DNA of 64,000 bases from Bacteroidales bacterium (lineage in GTDB: Bacteria; Bacteroidota; Bacteroidia; Bacteroidales; P3). Positions within the stretch are counted from its first letter, which is position 1. Each line of letters opens with the position of its first letter. The stretch spans positions 62,001 to 126,000 of the forward strand of contig JAGCVI010000018.1 in assembly GCA_017962445.1 (NCBI GenBank), in the 5' to 3' direction. Both the position numbers and the translations under genes were made by a program. Positions 27,480 through 37,113 of this stretch are shown one piece after another. The notes below the pieces were generated by a model that made no database searches, was not told the DNA's origin, and was given only the letters and a program-made list of their open reading frames with translations.

Positions 27480-27576
27480 CGAAATCGCGCTAAGTGTTGC
27501 AACAGCTGATACTATCGGTATGTTAATTCTATGGTTGATGGGGGCAGGTGTTTAAAGTTCAAAATATTCAGGGGTT

Positions 27577-29376
27577 TTAAGGCAGTTTTATTTTCTTGAC
27601 TTCCCTGATGGCCTGAAGCAGAGCCTCATCCTCGTCTTTCATCACACGGTAGTAGTATTCCACACCCAAAAGATTGCGGGCAATCAGAGCCTTGATGAGG
27701 TAGCCCATATAAACCTCACTATGATTGTTTATCATGATACTGCGGGCATCTTCTGTCTTTGCTTTTTCCTTGAGATTGTTTACGAAGGACTCGTTGTCGA
27801 GCAAAAGGTCAAGATACTCAGTATAACTGTCAGCATGTATTTTGTTTGTGGTGTCGGCCACAGCCTTGCGAGCCTGCTCATTCAGCCAATTGGCCACCCA
27901 ATCGCCTTTCACATCGCTGTGCGAAATATTCTTAGAGCCTGCATACTTGGCAAACTCTTTGGCCACGGCCAACGAATCATAGTTCTGCAAAAAAAGCGGG
28001 AAAGTGGCATACATCGAGTCGCCACGATGCTGGTCTGCCCAATTGAGGGCGAATGTATTGAATACATTTGCCGAACGCAGATTGAGGAAATAGTCAGACA
28101 AACGGATAGTGTCGATAGGCACAAACACATCAGGCATAATACCACCACCGCCGTACACCACACGTCCATTTGCAGTGTAGTATTTCAGTGAGTCGGGATA
28201 ATTGATGGAATCGACCGACACAAGTTCATTGTGCTCGTAGCGACGCTGCATCTCGTTATTGTATTCATCGCTGCCTTCTGAATAGGGGCGCTGTATGCAA
28301 CGTCCCGACGGAGTGTAGTAGCGAGCTGTAGTGAGACGAATCTGTGCACCGTCGTATATGTTGTACATGCGCTGCACCAAGCCTTTGCCAAACGAGCGGC
28401 GACCAACCAATACACCTCTGTCCCAATCCTGTATAGCACCCGAGACAATCTCGGAAGCCGATGCCGAATACTCGTCAATAAGTACAACAAGAGGTCCTGA
28501 AGTGTATGAACCACCGCGGCGAGAACGATAATCGGTGCGTGGCGACTTCTGACCCTCGGTGTAAACAATGAGTCTGTTGGCGTCAAGGAACTCATTGGCA
28601 ATATAGAATGCAATATCGAGATAACCGCCGCTGTTGCCTCGCAGGTCGAAAACAAGGCGTTTCATACCTTCATCCTTAAGTGACTGAATAGCTTTGCGGA
28701 CTTCGTTGTGCGATGTGCGCGCAAAACGAGTGAGCCTGATATAACCGACCTCATCGTCGAGCATGAAATAGGTGTCGACCGAATTGATAGGAATCTTATC
28801 ACGTATAATGGTAAAGACTATTGGATCGCTGGCTCCTGCACGTTTAACCGTCAGCATAACCTGGGTTCCTTTCTTGCCACGCAGATGTCTGAAAACAAAA
28901 TTATTGTTCACACCTTTGTAGGTCGCCACAGTATCATCGATTTTGAGAATTTTGTCGCCAATCAACAAGCCAACTTTTTCCGACGGGCCACCGACAATAA
29001 CATCGGTGATGGATATAGTATCGCTGACAATCTGAAAAGTAACTCCAACTCCCTCGAAATTAGCCTCAAGACCTTCATTTGCACGTTGAACATCCTTGGC
29101 AGCAATGTAAATGCTATGAGGGTCCAACGATGTGAGAACCGACGAGACAGCATCCTCAGTAATCTTCAGGTAGTCAGGTTCCTCAACATAGTATTTGTTA
29201 ATATAGCCGCATACCTGCTCCAAGCGACGGAAATGTGAACTATATGTCGTGTCCTCCACCTTTTTGTTCTTGCCAAATATTCGGCTAATAAGGCCATTCT
29301 TTTCACCGTCAGACTGGGCCATGACACTTGTGACGCCTAACGCCAGCATTGCAACTATGACGAGAGTTCTTTTCAT
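27577..29376 (-). CDS. S41 family C-terminal processing peptidase (CtpA/Prc type)
   Basis: 599 residues with a signal peptide ending in VMAQ. The order is an N-terminal helical region (VCGYINKYYVEEPDYLKI), a PDZ domain at ~100-190 (GVGVTFQIVSDTISITDVIVGGPSEKVGL), and the protease core: the Ser motif YSASASEIVSGAIQDW near residue 305 and the Lys motif GRRSFGKGLVQ near 329, forming the Ser-Lys dyad. The C-terminal ~170 residues are a helical extension common in Bacteroidota. It acts in the periplasm and trims or degrades proteins from their C-terminus. It is divergent from sppA, another Ser-Lys protease, across a 214-base gap. Confidence 0.95.
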   Translation of the reverse strand: MKRTLVIVAMLALGVTSVMAQSDGEKNGLISRIFGKNKKVEDTTYSSHFRRLEQVCGYINKYYVEEPDYLKITEDAVSSVLTSLDPHSIYIAAKDVQRANEGLEANFEGVGVTFQIVSDTISITDVIVGGPSEKVGLLIGDKILKIDDTVATYKGVNNNFVFRHLRGKKGTQVMLTVKRAGASDPIVFTIIRDKIPINSVDTYFMLDDEVGYIRLTRFARTSHNEVRKAIQSLKDEGMKRLVFDLRGNSGGYLDIAFYIANEFLDANRLIVYTEGQKSPRTDYRSRRGGSYTSGPLVVLIDEYSASASEIVSGAIQDWDRGVLVGRRSFGKGLVQRMYNIYDGAQIRLTTARYYTPSGRCIQRPYSEGSDEYNNEMQRRYEHNELVSVDSINYPDSLKYYTANGRVVYGGGGIMPDVFVPIDTIRLSDYFLNLRSANVFNTFALNWADQHRGDSMYATFPLFLQNYDSLAVAKEFAKYAGSKNISHSDVKGDWVANWLNEQARKAVADTTNKIHADSYTEYLDLLLDNESFVNNLKEKAKTEDARSIMINNHSEVYMGYLIKALIARNLLGVEYYYRVMKDEDEALLQAIREVKKIKLP

Positions 29377-29590
29377 TTGAGAGTTTGAAGTTTTATGGTT
29401 TATTCTTTAAGTCTTATTGTTTAGGGTTACGGAGTTCTTAGGGCTTTATAATCTAAATTAGGACATGAAGTCCAATGGCACTCAGTTCTCCGCTCTTCGT
29501 AACGAGGTTTTCAGAATATTATTTTGTACGATAAAAAAAATAAAAAGGAAGGATAGACGTTATACCTTTTTAAATTCTAAAAGCTATAAA

Positions 29591-31612
29591 ATGTCTGACA
29601 CTCCAGAAATCAATTCAGAGTTTTTTAACGGCGAAAACTCATTTGAGAACAACGCCAACAACGAAACCGCGAAAGAACAGCAGTCTTTTGCAACACAGAC
29701 CACTCCACTGCCCAAAACTCGCAAAGAAAGAAGAAAAGAGCGGAAAGAGAGAAAGGCGATGGAGAAGATGGAAAAGAGGAGAGAAAAGAATGAGAACAAA
29801 AGCACCTCGTTCGGGAAAATAATGCTTGCATCCGCCGTGGGTGCCCTGATTGCACTGGTTTTGGTAGGAATATTCAAGTTGCTGATGCTGATAGGCATTA
29901 TCGGAGCCATCGGATCAGGCGTTCCGGAAGTGGCCGACAACTCTTTCCTGAAAATTGATCTCACAAAACCAATGACAGAGCGCTCGCCGAGCGACCTCAC
30001 ATCTCTGATTTCGAAGAACAGCGACGTAGGGTTCAGCGATGTGCTCCGCAGCATATCGTCGGCTGCCGACGACAAGCGAATCAAAGGAATCTACCTGTAT
30101 ATGGGCAGCGGCTACTCCCTGTCGTGGGGACGCAGCGCAGAGCTTAGAGAGGCTCTCGCCGACTTTGCCAAAAGCGGAAAACCAATATTCGTATACGCCG
30201 ACTATTATAGTCAACAGGGTTATTTCACTGCATCGGTCGCCGACAGCATCTATCTCAACCCGTCAGGACTTGTCGAGTTCCGCGGCATTGGTGCCGAGGG
30301 CATGTTCTTCAAAGAGATGCTCGACCGTCTGGCTGTGAACATGACGCTTGTCCGTCCTAAGAGCAACAGTTTCAAGAGTGCCGGTGAGACATACACGATG
30401 AACCACTACAGCGACTCGAACAAGACACAGCTGCGTGAGTACATCTCAAGCATCTGGCAATACGCGCTCGAAAGCATATCTAAAAGCCGCAACATCAGCA
30501 TCTCACAGCTCAACACCTATGCCGACAGTCTTTCAGCGGCCATGCCGACCGATGCACTTAAAAACCGCCTCGTTGACCGCCTGTGCTTCGAAAGCGACAT
30601 AAAAGCCACAATGAAAGAAAAATACGGCAGCGAACAGACTGTAGATGTCAGTGACTATATTGCAAACGTCAAGAGCCAACAGAAGAAGCCTAAAAAGAAC
30701 GACAACCGCATCGCCGTGATTTATGCCGAAGGCGACGTGGTGACCGGCTCAGGGCTCAACACCGCCGTTTATTCAGACAAAATAACCATGGCGCTCGAGA
30801 AAGCAGCCGAAGACGACAATATCAAAGCCATCGTTCTGCGCGTCAACTCACCAGGCGGTGCCGTGACAGCATCCGAAATCATGACCAATGCCGTGAAGGA
30901 AGCCAAAAAACGCAAGCCTGTCATCGTATCGATGGGCGATGTGGCAGCCTCGGCAGGATATGAGATATCGTGCAATGCCGACTATATTGTCGCCGAACCG
31001 ACAACAATAACCGGCAGCATCGGCGTGTTTGCGACAATACCGGAAGTGGGAGGAACCTTGAAGAAATATCTGGGCATTACCACCGACACCATAAAGACCA
31101 ACGCCAACTCAACAGCTCTGAGTATCATGCGTCCCATGTCGCCACGCACATTAGAACTGATGCAGCGCAACGTGGAGGATTTCTACAAAGTGTTTGTAGA
31201 CCGTGTGGCAAAAGGCCGCGGACTGTCGTATGATTTTGTCGACAGCATAGCACGTGGACGAGTCTGGACAGGACGCGACGCGCTGAAACTAGGACTGGTA
31301 GACGAACTTGGTGGTCTTGACGATGCCATCCGCATTGCCGCCGAACGTGCCAACATAAGTCAATACATAGTTGTCGACTTCCCCGAAGACGAATCCTTCC
31401 TCGAGGAACTGAAAGAACGTAGCAAAGAGTCGTCCGGCACAGCAAAAGCTGATGCCATCAAGCTGCCCACCAGCGACATGCCCGTCTCGACCCTGCCACA
31501 TGCCGGCGACGGTGTATGGATGAGCGGCAACATAATGATGGATGTGCTCAACAATATTCTCGACACTCAAGGCCTTCAGGCTCGCGTCGAATTCTTTATT
31601 ATCACCGAATAA
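29591..31612 (+). CDS. sppA: Signal peptide peptidase SppA, 67K type
   Basis: I take ATG 29591 (MSDTPEINSEFF); an upstream in-frame ATG at 29465 adds 42 low-quality residues. The protein is 673 residues. A lysine-rich segment (ERRKERKERKAMEKMEKRREKN) is followed by one membrane helix at ~75-105 and two tandem S49 domains. Lys262 in SFKSAGETY from the first domain and Ser454 in GDVAASAGYEI from the second are the expected dyad of tandem-domain SppA. It would digest remnant signal peptides in the inner membrane. The next gene starts 4 bases after its stop. The run of basic residues before the helix is longer than usual. Confidence 0.94.
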   Translation: MSDTPEINSEFFNGENSFENNANNETAKEQQSFATQTTPLPKTRKERRKERKERKAMEKMEKRREKNENKSTSFGKIMLASAVGALIALVLVGIFKLLMLIGIIGAIGSGVPEVADNSFLKIDLTKPMTERSPSDLTSLISKNSDVGFSDVLRSISSAADDKRIKGIYLYMGSGYSLSWGRSAELREALADFAKSGKPIFVYADYYSQQGYFTASVADSIYLNPSGLVEFRGIGAEGMFFKEMLDRLAVNMTLVRPKSNSFKSAGETYTMNHYSDSNKTQLREYISSIWQYALESISKSRNISISQLNTYADSLSAAMPTDALKNRLVDRLCFESDIKATMKEKYGSEQTVDVSDYIANVKSQQKKPKKNDNRIAVIYAEGDVVTGSGLNTAVYSDKITMALEKAAEDDNIKAIVLRVNSPGGAVTASEIMTNAVKEAKKRKPVIVSMGDVAASAGYEISCNADYIVAEPTTITGSIGVFATIPEVGGTLKKYLGITTDTIKTNANSTALSIMRPMSPRTLELMQRNVEDFYKVFVDRVAKGRGLSYDFVDSIARGRVWTGRDALKLGLVDELGGLDDAIRIAAERANISQYIVVDFPEDESFLEELKERSKESSGTAKADAIKLPTSDMPVSTLPHAGDGVWMSGNIMMDVLNNILDTQGLQARVEFFIITE

Positions 31613-31616
31613 CTCC

Positions 31617-32336
31617 ATGATGCTGAACATCCGAAAGGCCATCCTTGCCACATTGCTGTTCCTGTCACCCCTTATAGCGACAGGGCAGAACCCGGTGCTG
31701 AACAACCACAGTGACGGTATCGACACCAAGCTGCGCGAGTACAGGTTGCACTGGGTGTGTCTGGGCGACACTCTCGGATGCGACACTACCGACAACGGCT
31801 CAATAAGATACCTTATCGATGGAATATGGGCGACCTGTCAGGAAATGACTCAGGATGTATGGAACTTCTATATGACCTGCAACCCCTCGCCTGTGAAAAA
31901 CGACAGCCTGCCGCTGACAGGTGCAACACCCGAGCAGGTGGACTCCTTCCTTGTCATTTTCAGCAAGATGACAGGCCGCGAATGGCGCCTGCCGACACGC
32001 GAGGAATGGCTTTTCATCTACCATGGCGGACTCTTTAGCGAAGGCTACAGATTCTGCGGCAGCGACCGTCCCGAATGGGTGGCATGGTATAGTGGCAATA
32101 GCCACGGCAAGCTACAGCCGATAGAACAACGCATCCCTAACGAGGTGTACATGTACGACATGCTCGGCAACGCCGCCGAGATGGCTACCGACGGCGACAG
32201 GATAGTGATGATGGGCGGCTGCTACCTCGACCCCTACCCTGCCGACAACCCTGAGCACCTGACGACAAATCCGCCGTTAAAGGCTTGTGGATTCAGGCCT
32301 GTGTGCCATAAAGCACAATGGTTCTACAAAGAATAA
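31617..32336 (+). CDS. Secreted SUMF1/FGE-fold protein
   Basis: 239 residues from ATG 31617 (or 31620), directly after sppA. A signal peptide (RKAILATLLFLSPLIATGQ) precedes a formylglycine-generating-enzyme-like domain: IWATCQEMTQDVWNFYM, EWRLPTREEWLFIYHGG, YMYDMLGNAAEMATDGDRIVMMGG and final CGFRPVCHK. The paired catalytic cysteines of true FGE are not in the expected GGS-x-x-C context, so a binding role is more likely than sulfatase activation. It is a distant relative of the five SUMF1-fold proteins at 49871-56017. Co-transcription with sppA is likely. Confidence 0.82.
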   Translation: MMLNIRKAILATLLFLSPLIATGQNPVLNNHSDGIDTKLREYRLHWVCLGDTLGCDTTDNGSIRYLIDGIWATCQEMTQDVWNFYMTCNPSPVKNDSLPLTGATPEQVDSFLVIFSKMTGREWRLPTREEWLFIYHGGLFSEGYRFCGSDRPEWVAWYSGNSHGKLQPIEQRIPNEVYMYDMLGNAAEMATDGDRIVMMGGCYLDPYPADNPEHLTTNPPLKACGFRPVCHKAQWFYKE

Positions 32337-32394
32337 TTTACACACAGACAAAATAAGCAGACACAATAATCGTTTAATTCAGAAAAACAACATC

Positions 32395-33264
32395 ATGTCC
32401 AGAAAAGTAAAAGTCGGCTTAGCCCAGATGAGCTGCGGCCCTGACAAAGAGGCCAACATAGCACGATACACAGAGAAGGTACGCCAACTGGCTGCAGACG
32501 GAGCACAGATAATCTGCCTCCAGGAGCTTTTTGCTTCGCTCTACTTCTGCGATGTAGAGGACTACCATAACTTCCGCTATGCCGAGACTATTCCAGACGG
32601 CCCAACGACGCAGCATTTCATGGCTCTGGCCAAAGAACTCGGAGTTGTCATCATCTGCTCCATGTTCGAGAAACGCGCCGAGGGTCTATACCACAACACC
32701 ACGGCAGTTATCGATGCCGACGGAAGCTATCTGGGCAAATATCGCAAGATGCATATCCCCGACGACCCCGGATACTATGAAAAGTTCTACTTCACTCCAG
32801 GCGACCTCGGATACAAAGTCTTCCATACCCGCTTTGCACGTATCGGCGTGCTTATCTGCTGGGACCAATGGTACCCCGAGGCCTCGCGCATAACAGCCCT
32901 TATGGGTGCGGAAATACTCTTCTACCCAACCGCCATAGGCTGGGCCACCGACCAAGACGAGGCCACCAACGACGAACAATATCAATCATGGCAAACTATA
33001 CAACGCAGCCATGCCGTGGCCAACGGAGTGCCTGTGGTCAGTGTCAACCGCACCGGCATGGAAGGCAACATGCAGTTCTGGGGCGGCTCATTTGTGACCA
33101 ACGCTTTCGGACGTGTGCTGTGGCAAGCCCCACATCTTGAAGAATGTACACACATCGAAGAACTTGACCTGACAGACAGTGACCGCTATCGCCGCCACTG
33201 GCCCTATCTGCGTGACCGTCGCATCGACAGCTACGAACCAATACTGAAACGATTCATTGACTAA
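32395..33264 (+). CDS. aguB: N-carbamoylputrescine amidohydrolase
   Basis: 289 residues from ATG 32395 (MSRKVKVGLAQMSCG). It is a nitrilase-superfamily enzyme with the Glu-Lys-Cys triad at Glu44 (CLQELFAS), Lys118 (YRKMHIPDDPGYYEKFYFTPGD) and Cys155 (LICWDQWYPEASR). The stretch IPDDPGYYEKFYFTPGDLGY is the hallmark of plant- and bacterial-type AguB. It hydrolyses N-carbamoylputrescine to putrescine, CO2 and ammonia. The next gene, 21 bases on, encodes the preceding enzyme of the route, so the pair completes agmatine to putrescine. Confidence 0.96.
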   Translation: MSRKVKVGLAQMSCGPDKEANIARYTEKVRQLAADGAQIICLQELFASLYFCDVEDYHNFRYAETIPDGPTTQHFMALAKELGVVIICSMFEKRAEGLYHNTTAVIDADGSYLGKYRKMHIPDDPGYYEKFYFTPGDLGYKVFHTRFARIGVLICWDQWYPEASRITALMGAEILFYPTAIGWATDQDEATNDEQYQSWQTIQRSHAVANGVPVVSVNRTGMEGNMQFWGGSFVTNAFGRVLWQAPHLEECTHIEELDLTDSDRYRRHWPYLRDRRIDSYEPILKRFID

Positions 33265-33285
33265 ACAACCTATCAATACTATACT

Positions 33286-34329
33286 ATGATTACAAAACCA
33301 TCACCAAAAGACCGTGGATTCTACATGCCTGCAGAATGGGAGAAACACGAGGCCACCTGGCTCAGTTACCCCCACAATGAAGACTCCTGGCCCGGGAAAA
33401 TCGAAACCATCTTCCCTTCATACCATCTCTTCATCAAAACTCTAACCGAGGTAGAGACCGTTCATATCAACGTTCAGGACGAAGCGATGGAACAACATGT
33501 GCGCCAGGCTCTCAAAGAGGCTGACGCCTTCATGGTAAATGTCGAGTTTCACCGTTTTCCGACCAACGACGCTTGGTGCCGCGATCACGGTCCGGCATTC
33601 CTGCTCAACCACAAGGTGCACGGCATGAGGGCATTGATAAACTGGAACCACAATGCATGGGGCGGAAAATACCCCTACGATCTCGACACAAAGATTCCCG
33701 TACAAATAGCCGATTATCTGGGAATGAACATGTTCGAACCAGGTATAGTGATGGAGGGTGGCTCAATAGACGTAAATGGCAAAGGCGACCTGCTAACCAC
33801 CGAATCGTGCCTGTTGAACCCCAACCGCAACCCTAACCTAACAAAAGAACAGATTGAAGAACACCTGCGCGCCTATTATGGCGTGGACAACATAATATGG
33901 CTCGGCGACGGCATAGTTGGCGACGACACTGACGGCCATGTCGATGACCTGAGCCGTTTTGTTGACGAAGAGACAATTATAACTGCTGTCGAAAGCAACA
34001 AAAACGATGAAAACTACGAACCGCTGCAGGAAAACCTGAAGCTTTTGAAGAGATGCCGACTTGCGAACGGCAAACAGCCAACCATTGTAGAGCTGCCAAT
34101 GCCCTCGCCTGTCTACTGGGAGGACCAGCGTCTCCCGGCATCCTACGCCAACTTCTACATATGCAACGGGCTGGTGGTCTTCCCGACATACAAATGCGAC
34201 AACGATACCCGTGCGGCTTACATCCTCGAGGAATGCTTCCCCACACGCGAAATTGTCGGCATAGACAGCACAGACATCATCTGGGGCCTTGGCTCGTTCC
34301 ATTGCCTCAGCCAGCAGATGCCCGTCTGA
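33286..34329 (+). CDS. aguA: Agmatine deiminase
   Basis: 347 residues, usual size. The family motifs are FYMPAEWEKHEATWLSYPHN, WCRDHGPAFL, VMEGGSIDVNGKGDLLTTESCLLNPNRNP, DGHVDDLSRFV and the nucleophile Cys340 in FHCLSQQMP. It turns agmatine into N-carbamoylputrescine, which AguB next door converts to putrescine. No speA (arginine decarboxylase) is in the window, so agmatine comes from elsewhere or from outside. The stop is followed within 15 bases by a palindromic element. Confidence 0.97.
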   Translation: MITKPSPKDRGFYMPAEWEKHEATWLSYPHNEDSWPGKIETIFPSYHLFIKTLTEVETVHINVQDEAMEQHVRQALKEADAFMVNVEFHRFPTNDAWCRDHGPAFLLNHKVHGMRALINWNHNAWGGKYPYDLDTKIPVQIADYLGMNMFEPGIVMEGGSIDVNGKGDLLTTESCLLNPNRNPNLTKEQIEEHLRAYYGVDNIIWLGDGIVGDDTDGHVDDLSRFVDEETIITAVESNKNDENYEPLQENLKLLKRCRLANGKQPTIVELPMPSPVYWEDQRLPASYANFYICNGLVVFPTYKCDNDTRAAYILEECFPTREIVGIDSTDIIWGLGSFHCLSQQMPV

Positions 34330-34343
34330 AGCATTAGTCATTT

Positions 34344-34507
34344 AGAAACTGTTTTGGTTTTGTCAATGAGATTTATTGGGCTTATTGACGAGGGATTTTT
34401 TTGCGGATTTGAGAGCGCAATGGGGTACCATTGTAACCGAAAATCCGTAAAAAAAGCGCCGTCTATATGGCATAAGAAAGCCATTAGACAAATTCAAAAC
34501 AGTTTCT
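34344..34507. repeat. 164-bp palindromic MITE-like element
   Basis: Terminal inverted repeats AGAAACTGTTTTG (34344-34356) and CAAAACAGTTTCT (34495-34507) are perfect over 13 bp and continue imperfectly (TTTGTC/GACAAA). Inside, ATTTTTTTGCGGATTT pairs with AAATCCGTAAAAAAA, and the centre is CAATGGGGTACCATTG, so almost the whole element is one palindrome. It fills the gap between the convergent aguA and MATE genes, and its right end abuts the stop codon of the latter. A non-autonomous mobile element or a very long bidirectional terminator are both possible; no transposase is nearby. Confidence 0.65.
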
Positions 34508-35907
34508 TAACCATTCATATTCTGTAATTTGCGGTTTATCCACACCGCGAAAGGCACCGAAAGCATGAACGTGCACACATCGGCCACTGCTTGTGCCATC
34601 TCCACACCCTTGAGTCCTAAAAACATAGGCAGCAACAAGATGGCCGGAATAAAAAACAAGCCCTGCCGCCCTATAGACAACAGGGTTGAACGGATAGGCA
34701 TACGTATGTTCTGGAAAAGCATATTCGTCGCTGTACTCAGCGTAACCAGCGGAAAGACAAGGCACTGCCACCGCAATGCGGAAACTCCGATTTCTATCAT
34801 CAATGGGTCTTTGTCGCGGAAAACAGCAATGATTTCTGGCGCGAAGAGATATCCCAGTGCTGAAAGCACAATGAGCATGAGTGTCGACACAGAGTAGGCG
34901 AACAGGTACGATTGCCGCACCCTGCCATATTTGTGGGCTCCATAGTTGAAGCCGCACACTGGCTGGAAACCCTGCGTAAAACCAAGGATAAGTGAGAAAG
35001 CGAACATAGTGGTTCGCGACACCACAGCGAAGGCTGCCACAGACGAAGCCTCCTGACCGGCAGGAGCATAACGAGAAGCAGCATAGTTAAGCATTATGGC
35101 CGCGATGCAGTTAAAAGCCTGACGGCATAGCGAAGGAAGACCGCCAGCTAAAATCTCACGGTAAGAAAACCACGAAGGTTTGAAATTTGAAAAAGCGATA
35201 TGCACCGACTCGCGCAACGTTGTGCCCCACAGCAGCAGGCACCATGCAAAGAACTGGCTGATAGCCGTCGCCAACGAAGCACCGGTAACGCCCAGATCCA
35301 AACCAAAGATAAGTATGGGATCCAGAACTATGTTAAGCACCGCTCCGCTCACAATGCCTATCATTCCGAAACGGGCGTTGCCTTGCAGTCGCAACTGGTT
35401 GTTGAGCGTCAGTGCCGACATCATAAAGGGCGATGCTATCAGAATGAACCTCAGATAGTCGCATCCGTATGGAACCACATTGGCAGGAGCGCCAAGCAAC
35501 CTTACCATTTGCGGCAGCAGCGGCAGCCCCACAAGGGCAGCCACCACACCCAACAGCAGCGGAGTGAAAAAACCCACCGATGCCATAACGCCTGCATCCT
35601 CATAGCGGCGGGCACCAAGGGCACGCGAGATATGGTTGCCCGAGCCATGACCGAAAAAGAAACCGACAGCCTGGATAAAGGTCATATAGGCAAACGAAAT
35701 GCCGATGCCTGCCGTAGCCTCAGTAGAAAGATGACCCACGAAGGCTGCATCAACCACGTTGTACAACGCCGTCACAACCATGCTTATCATGGAAGGGATG
35801 GCCAACCGCAACACCAATCGCGGGACCGGTGTCTCGGTCATCTCGCGGTACTTGCTGTCAAGGCCTCGCGGATTGTCCAATTGTGGCTGATGGTGACGGA
35901 ATGTCAT
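34507..35907 (-). CDS. MATE family efflux transporter
   Basis: 466 residues with twelve hydrophobic segments. The MATE signature is seen as LAIPSMISMVVTALYNVVDAAFVGHLS in the first helices and in repeat form in the second half (GGLPSLCRQAFNCIAAIMLNYAA). GFTQGFQPVCGFNYGAHKYGRVRQ is the conserved loop of the Bacteroidota NorM-like branch. It would export cationic drugs or metabolites using Na+ or H+. The ATG overlaps the stop of htrA (ATGA), so both are translated from one mRNA. The stop codon TAA is partly made by the end of the palindromic element at 34344-34507. Confidence 0.94.
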   Translation of the reverse strand: MTFRHHQPQLDNPRGLDSKYREMTETPVPRLVLRLAIPSMISMVVTALYNVVDAAFVGHLSTEATAGIGISFAYMTFIQAVGFFFGHGSGNHISRALGARRYEDAGVMASVGFFTPLLLGVVAALVGLPLLPQMVRLLGAPANVVPYGCDYLRFILIASPFMMSALTLNNQLRLQGNARFGMIGIVSGAVLNIVLDPILIFGLDLGVTGASLATAISQFFAWCLLLWGTTLRESVHIAFSNFKPSWFSYREILAGGLPSLCRQAFNCIAAIMLNYAASRYAPAGQEASSVAAFAVVSRTTMFAFSLILGFTQGFQPVCGFNYGAHKYGRVRQSYLFAYSVSTLMLIVLSALGYLFAPEIIAVFRDKDPLMIEIGVSALRWQCLVFPLVTLSTATNMLFQNIRMPIRSTLLSIGRQGLFFIPAILLLPMFLGLKGVEMAQAVADVCTFMLSVPFAVWINRKLQNMNG

Positions 35908-36986
35908 TTCTCGGTGCTAACCTGTGTTGTCCCTTTTGAATTAAGAAGTGTAAGAACGGCTGAATATTCCTTGCCGTCCCTGAGAAAAGTCACCTTAACC
36001 TTGTCGCCAGGATAAAACAGAGCCACCTCTTCCATCATCGAGGCATACGAGCTTACATCCACCCCATTGACAGTCAACAGTACGTCGCCGTCTTTCATAC
36101 CTGCTTTGGCGGCGGCGCAGTTCGGTATAACTCTAGAGATATAAAGTCCCCTGGGCTCGTTCATATTAATCTTTATGGCGATATCATTGGTCACATCAGT
36201 GACGCTGACACCCAGATAGCCGCGTTGCACCACACCGTACGTGCGCAGGTCGTGTGTCACCTTGCGGGCTATGTTCGACGGAATGGCAAACGAGTAGCCG
36301 GTGTAGTAGCCGTCGCCGCTGGCAATGGCCGTGTTTATGCCTATGAGTTCTCCACGGGTATTCACCAGAGCACCACCTGAGTTTCCACTATTGACAGCAG
36401 CGTCAGTCTGGATAAAAGACTCTATGGTGCTCTCCACGCCAGGGTTTTGGATGATATTCATATTTCTGGCCTTGGCCGAGATGATGCCGGCCGTCACCGT
36501 AGAAGTGAGGTTGAATGGGTTGCCGATGGCCATCACCGGCTCGCCTATGCGCGCCGAGTCAGAGTTGCCGAACGGTATGGTTTGCAGATTTCTGGCATCG
36601 ATTTTTATTAATGCAAGGTCTGTTGCAGGGTCGGTACCGATAATGCGTGCCGGAAGTACCTTCTTGTTGTTGAGCGTAACAGTCACCTTCTCGGCATCCT
36701 GCACCACATGGTTGTTGGTTACGATATAGCCGTCCTGCGAGATGATGACACCCGAGCCATAGGCATTGTATGTCTGACGGCGCACTCTACGGTCTATCAC
36801 GATTCCGTAAAAAGTCTGGTAGAGAGGTGTGAGCTTGGTCATCTCAGTCTTGATATGCACCACAGCGTCTATTGTTCGTGCAGCCACATCGGTAAAATCA
36901 GTCTGTACCACGCGAGTCTGCGACATGACCGGGTTAGGTATAGCCATCGCAAATAACAGAATCAAAAACAAGGATATCTTTTTCAT
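35904..36986 (-). CDS. HtrA/DegP-like periplasmic serine protease with one PDZ domain
   Basis: 360 residues, signal peptide ending in VMSQ. Catalytic triad His93 (VTNNHVV), Asp123 (ATDLALIKID) and Ser203 (NSGNSGGAL) are intact. A single PDZ domain (~255-345: RGYLGVSVTD, AAKAGMKDGDVLLTVNGVDV) follows, so it resembles DegS/HtrA-type proteins with one PDZ rather than DegP with two. Quality control of envelope proteins is the expected role. It is translationally coupled to the MATE gene downstream and divergent from the glycosyltransferase gene. Confidence 0.94.
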   Translation of the reverse strand: MKKISLFLILLFAMAIPNPVMSQTRVVQTDFTDVAARTIDAVVHIKTEMTKLTPLYQTFYGIVIDRRVRRQTYNAYGSGVIISQDGYIVTNNHVVQDAEKVTVTLNNKKVLPARIIGTDPATDLALIKIDARNLQTIPFGNSDSARIGEPVMAIGNPFNLTSTVTAGIISAKARNMNIIQNPGVESTIESFIQTDAAVNSGNSGGALVNTRGELIGINTAIASGDGYYTGYSFAIPSNIARKVTHDLRTYGVVQRGYLGVSVTDVTNDIAIKINMNEPRGLYISRVIPNCAAAKAGMKDGDVLLTVNGVDVSSYASMMEEVALFYPGDKVKVTFLRDGKEYSAVLTLLNSKGTTQVSTEK

Positions 36987-37069
36987 TGGTATTTACTTTT
37001 AATCGGTATTTATCGACGGTAAAAACTCCAAAAAATGGTTTTTATTATAATAATGTTGATTTTTATTTG

Positions 37070-37077
37070 TAACTTTG
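37070..37077 (+). promoter_or_regulatory. Predicted -7 element of the glycosyltransferase-heptose operon
   Basis: TAACTTTG followed by CA matches TAnnTTTG and lies 37 bases upstream of the ATG at 37114. No exact TTTG was found 19-21 bases upstream. Confidence 0.55.
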
Positions 37078-37113
37078 CATTCTTAAAACCGCTTCGGCGT
37101 AAATGATTACTAC

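Noticed and set aside
35200-36015. 271-codon frame antisense to the MATE gene
   Set aside because: No hydrophobic or domain pattern; MATE reading is unambiguous.
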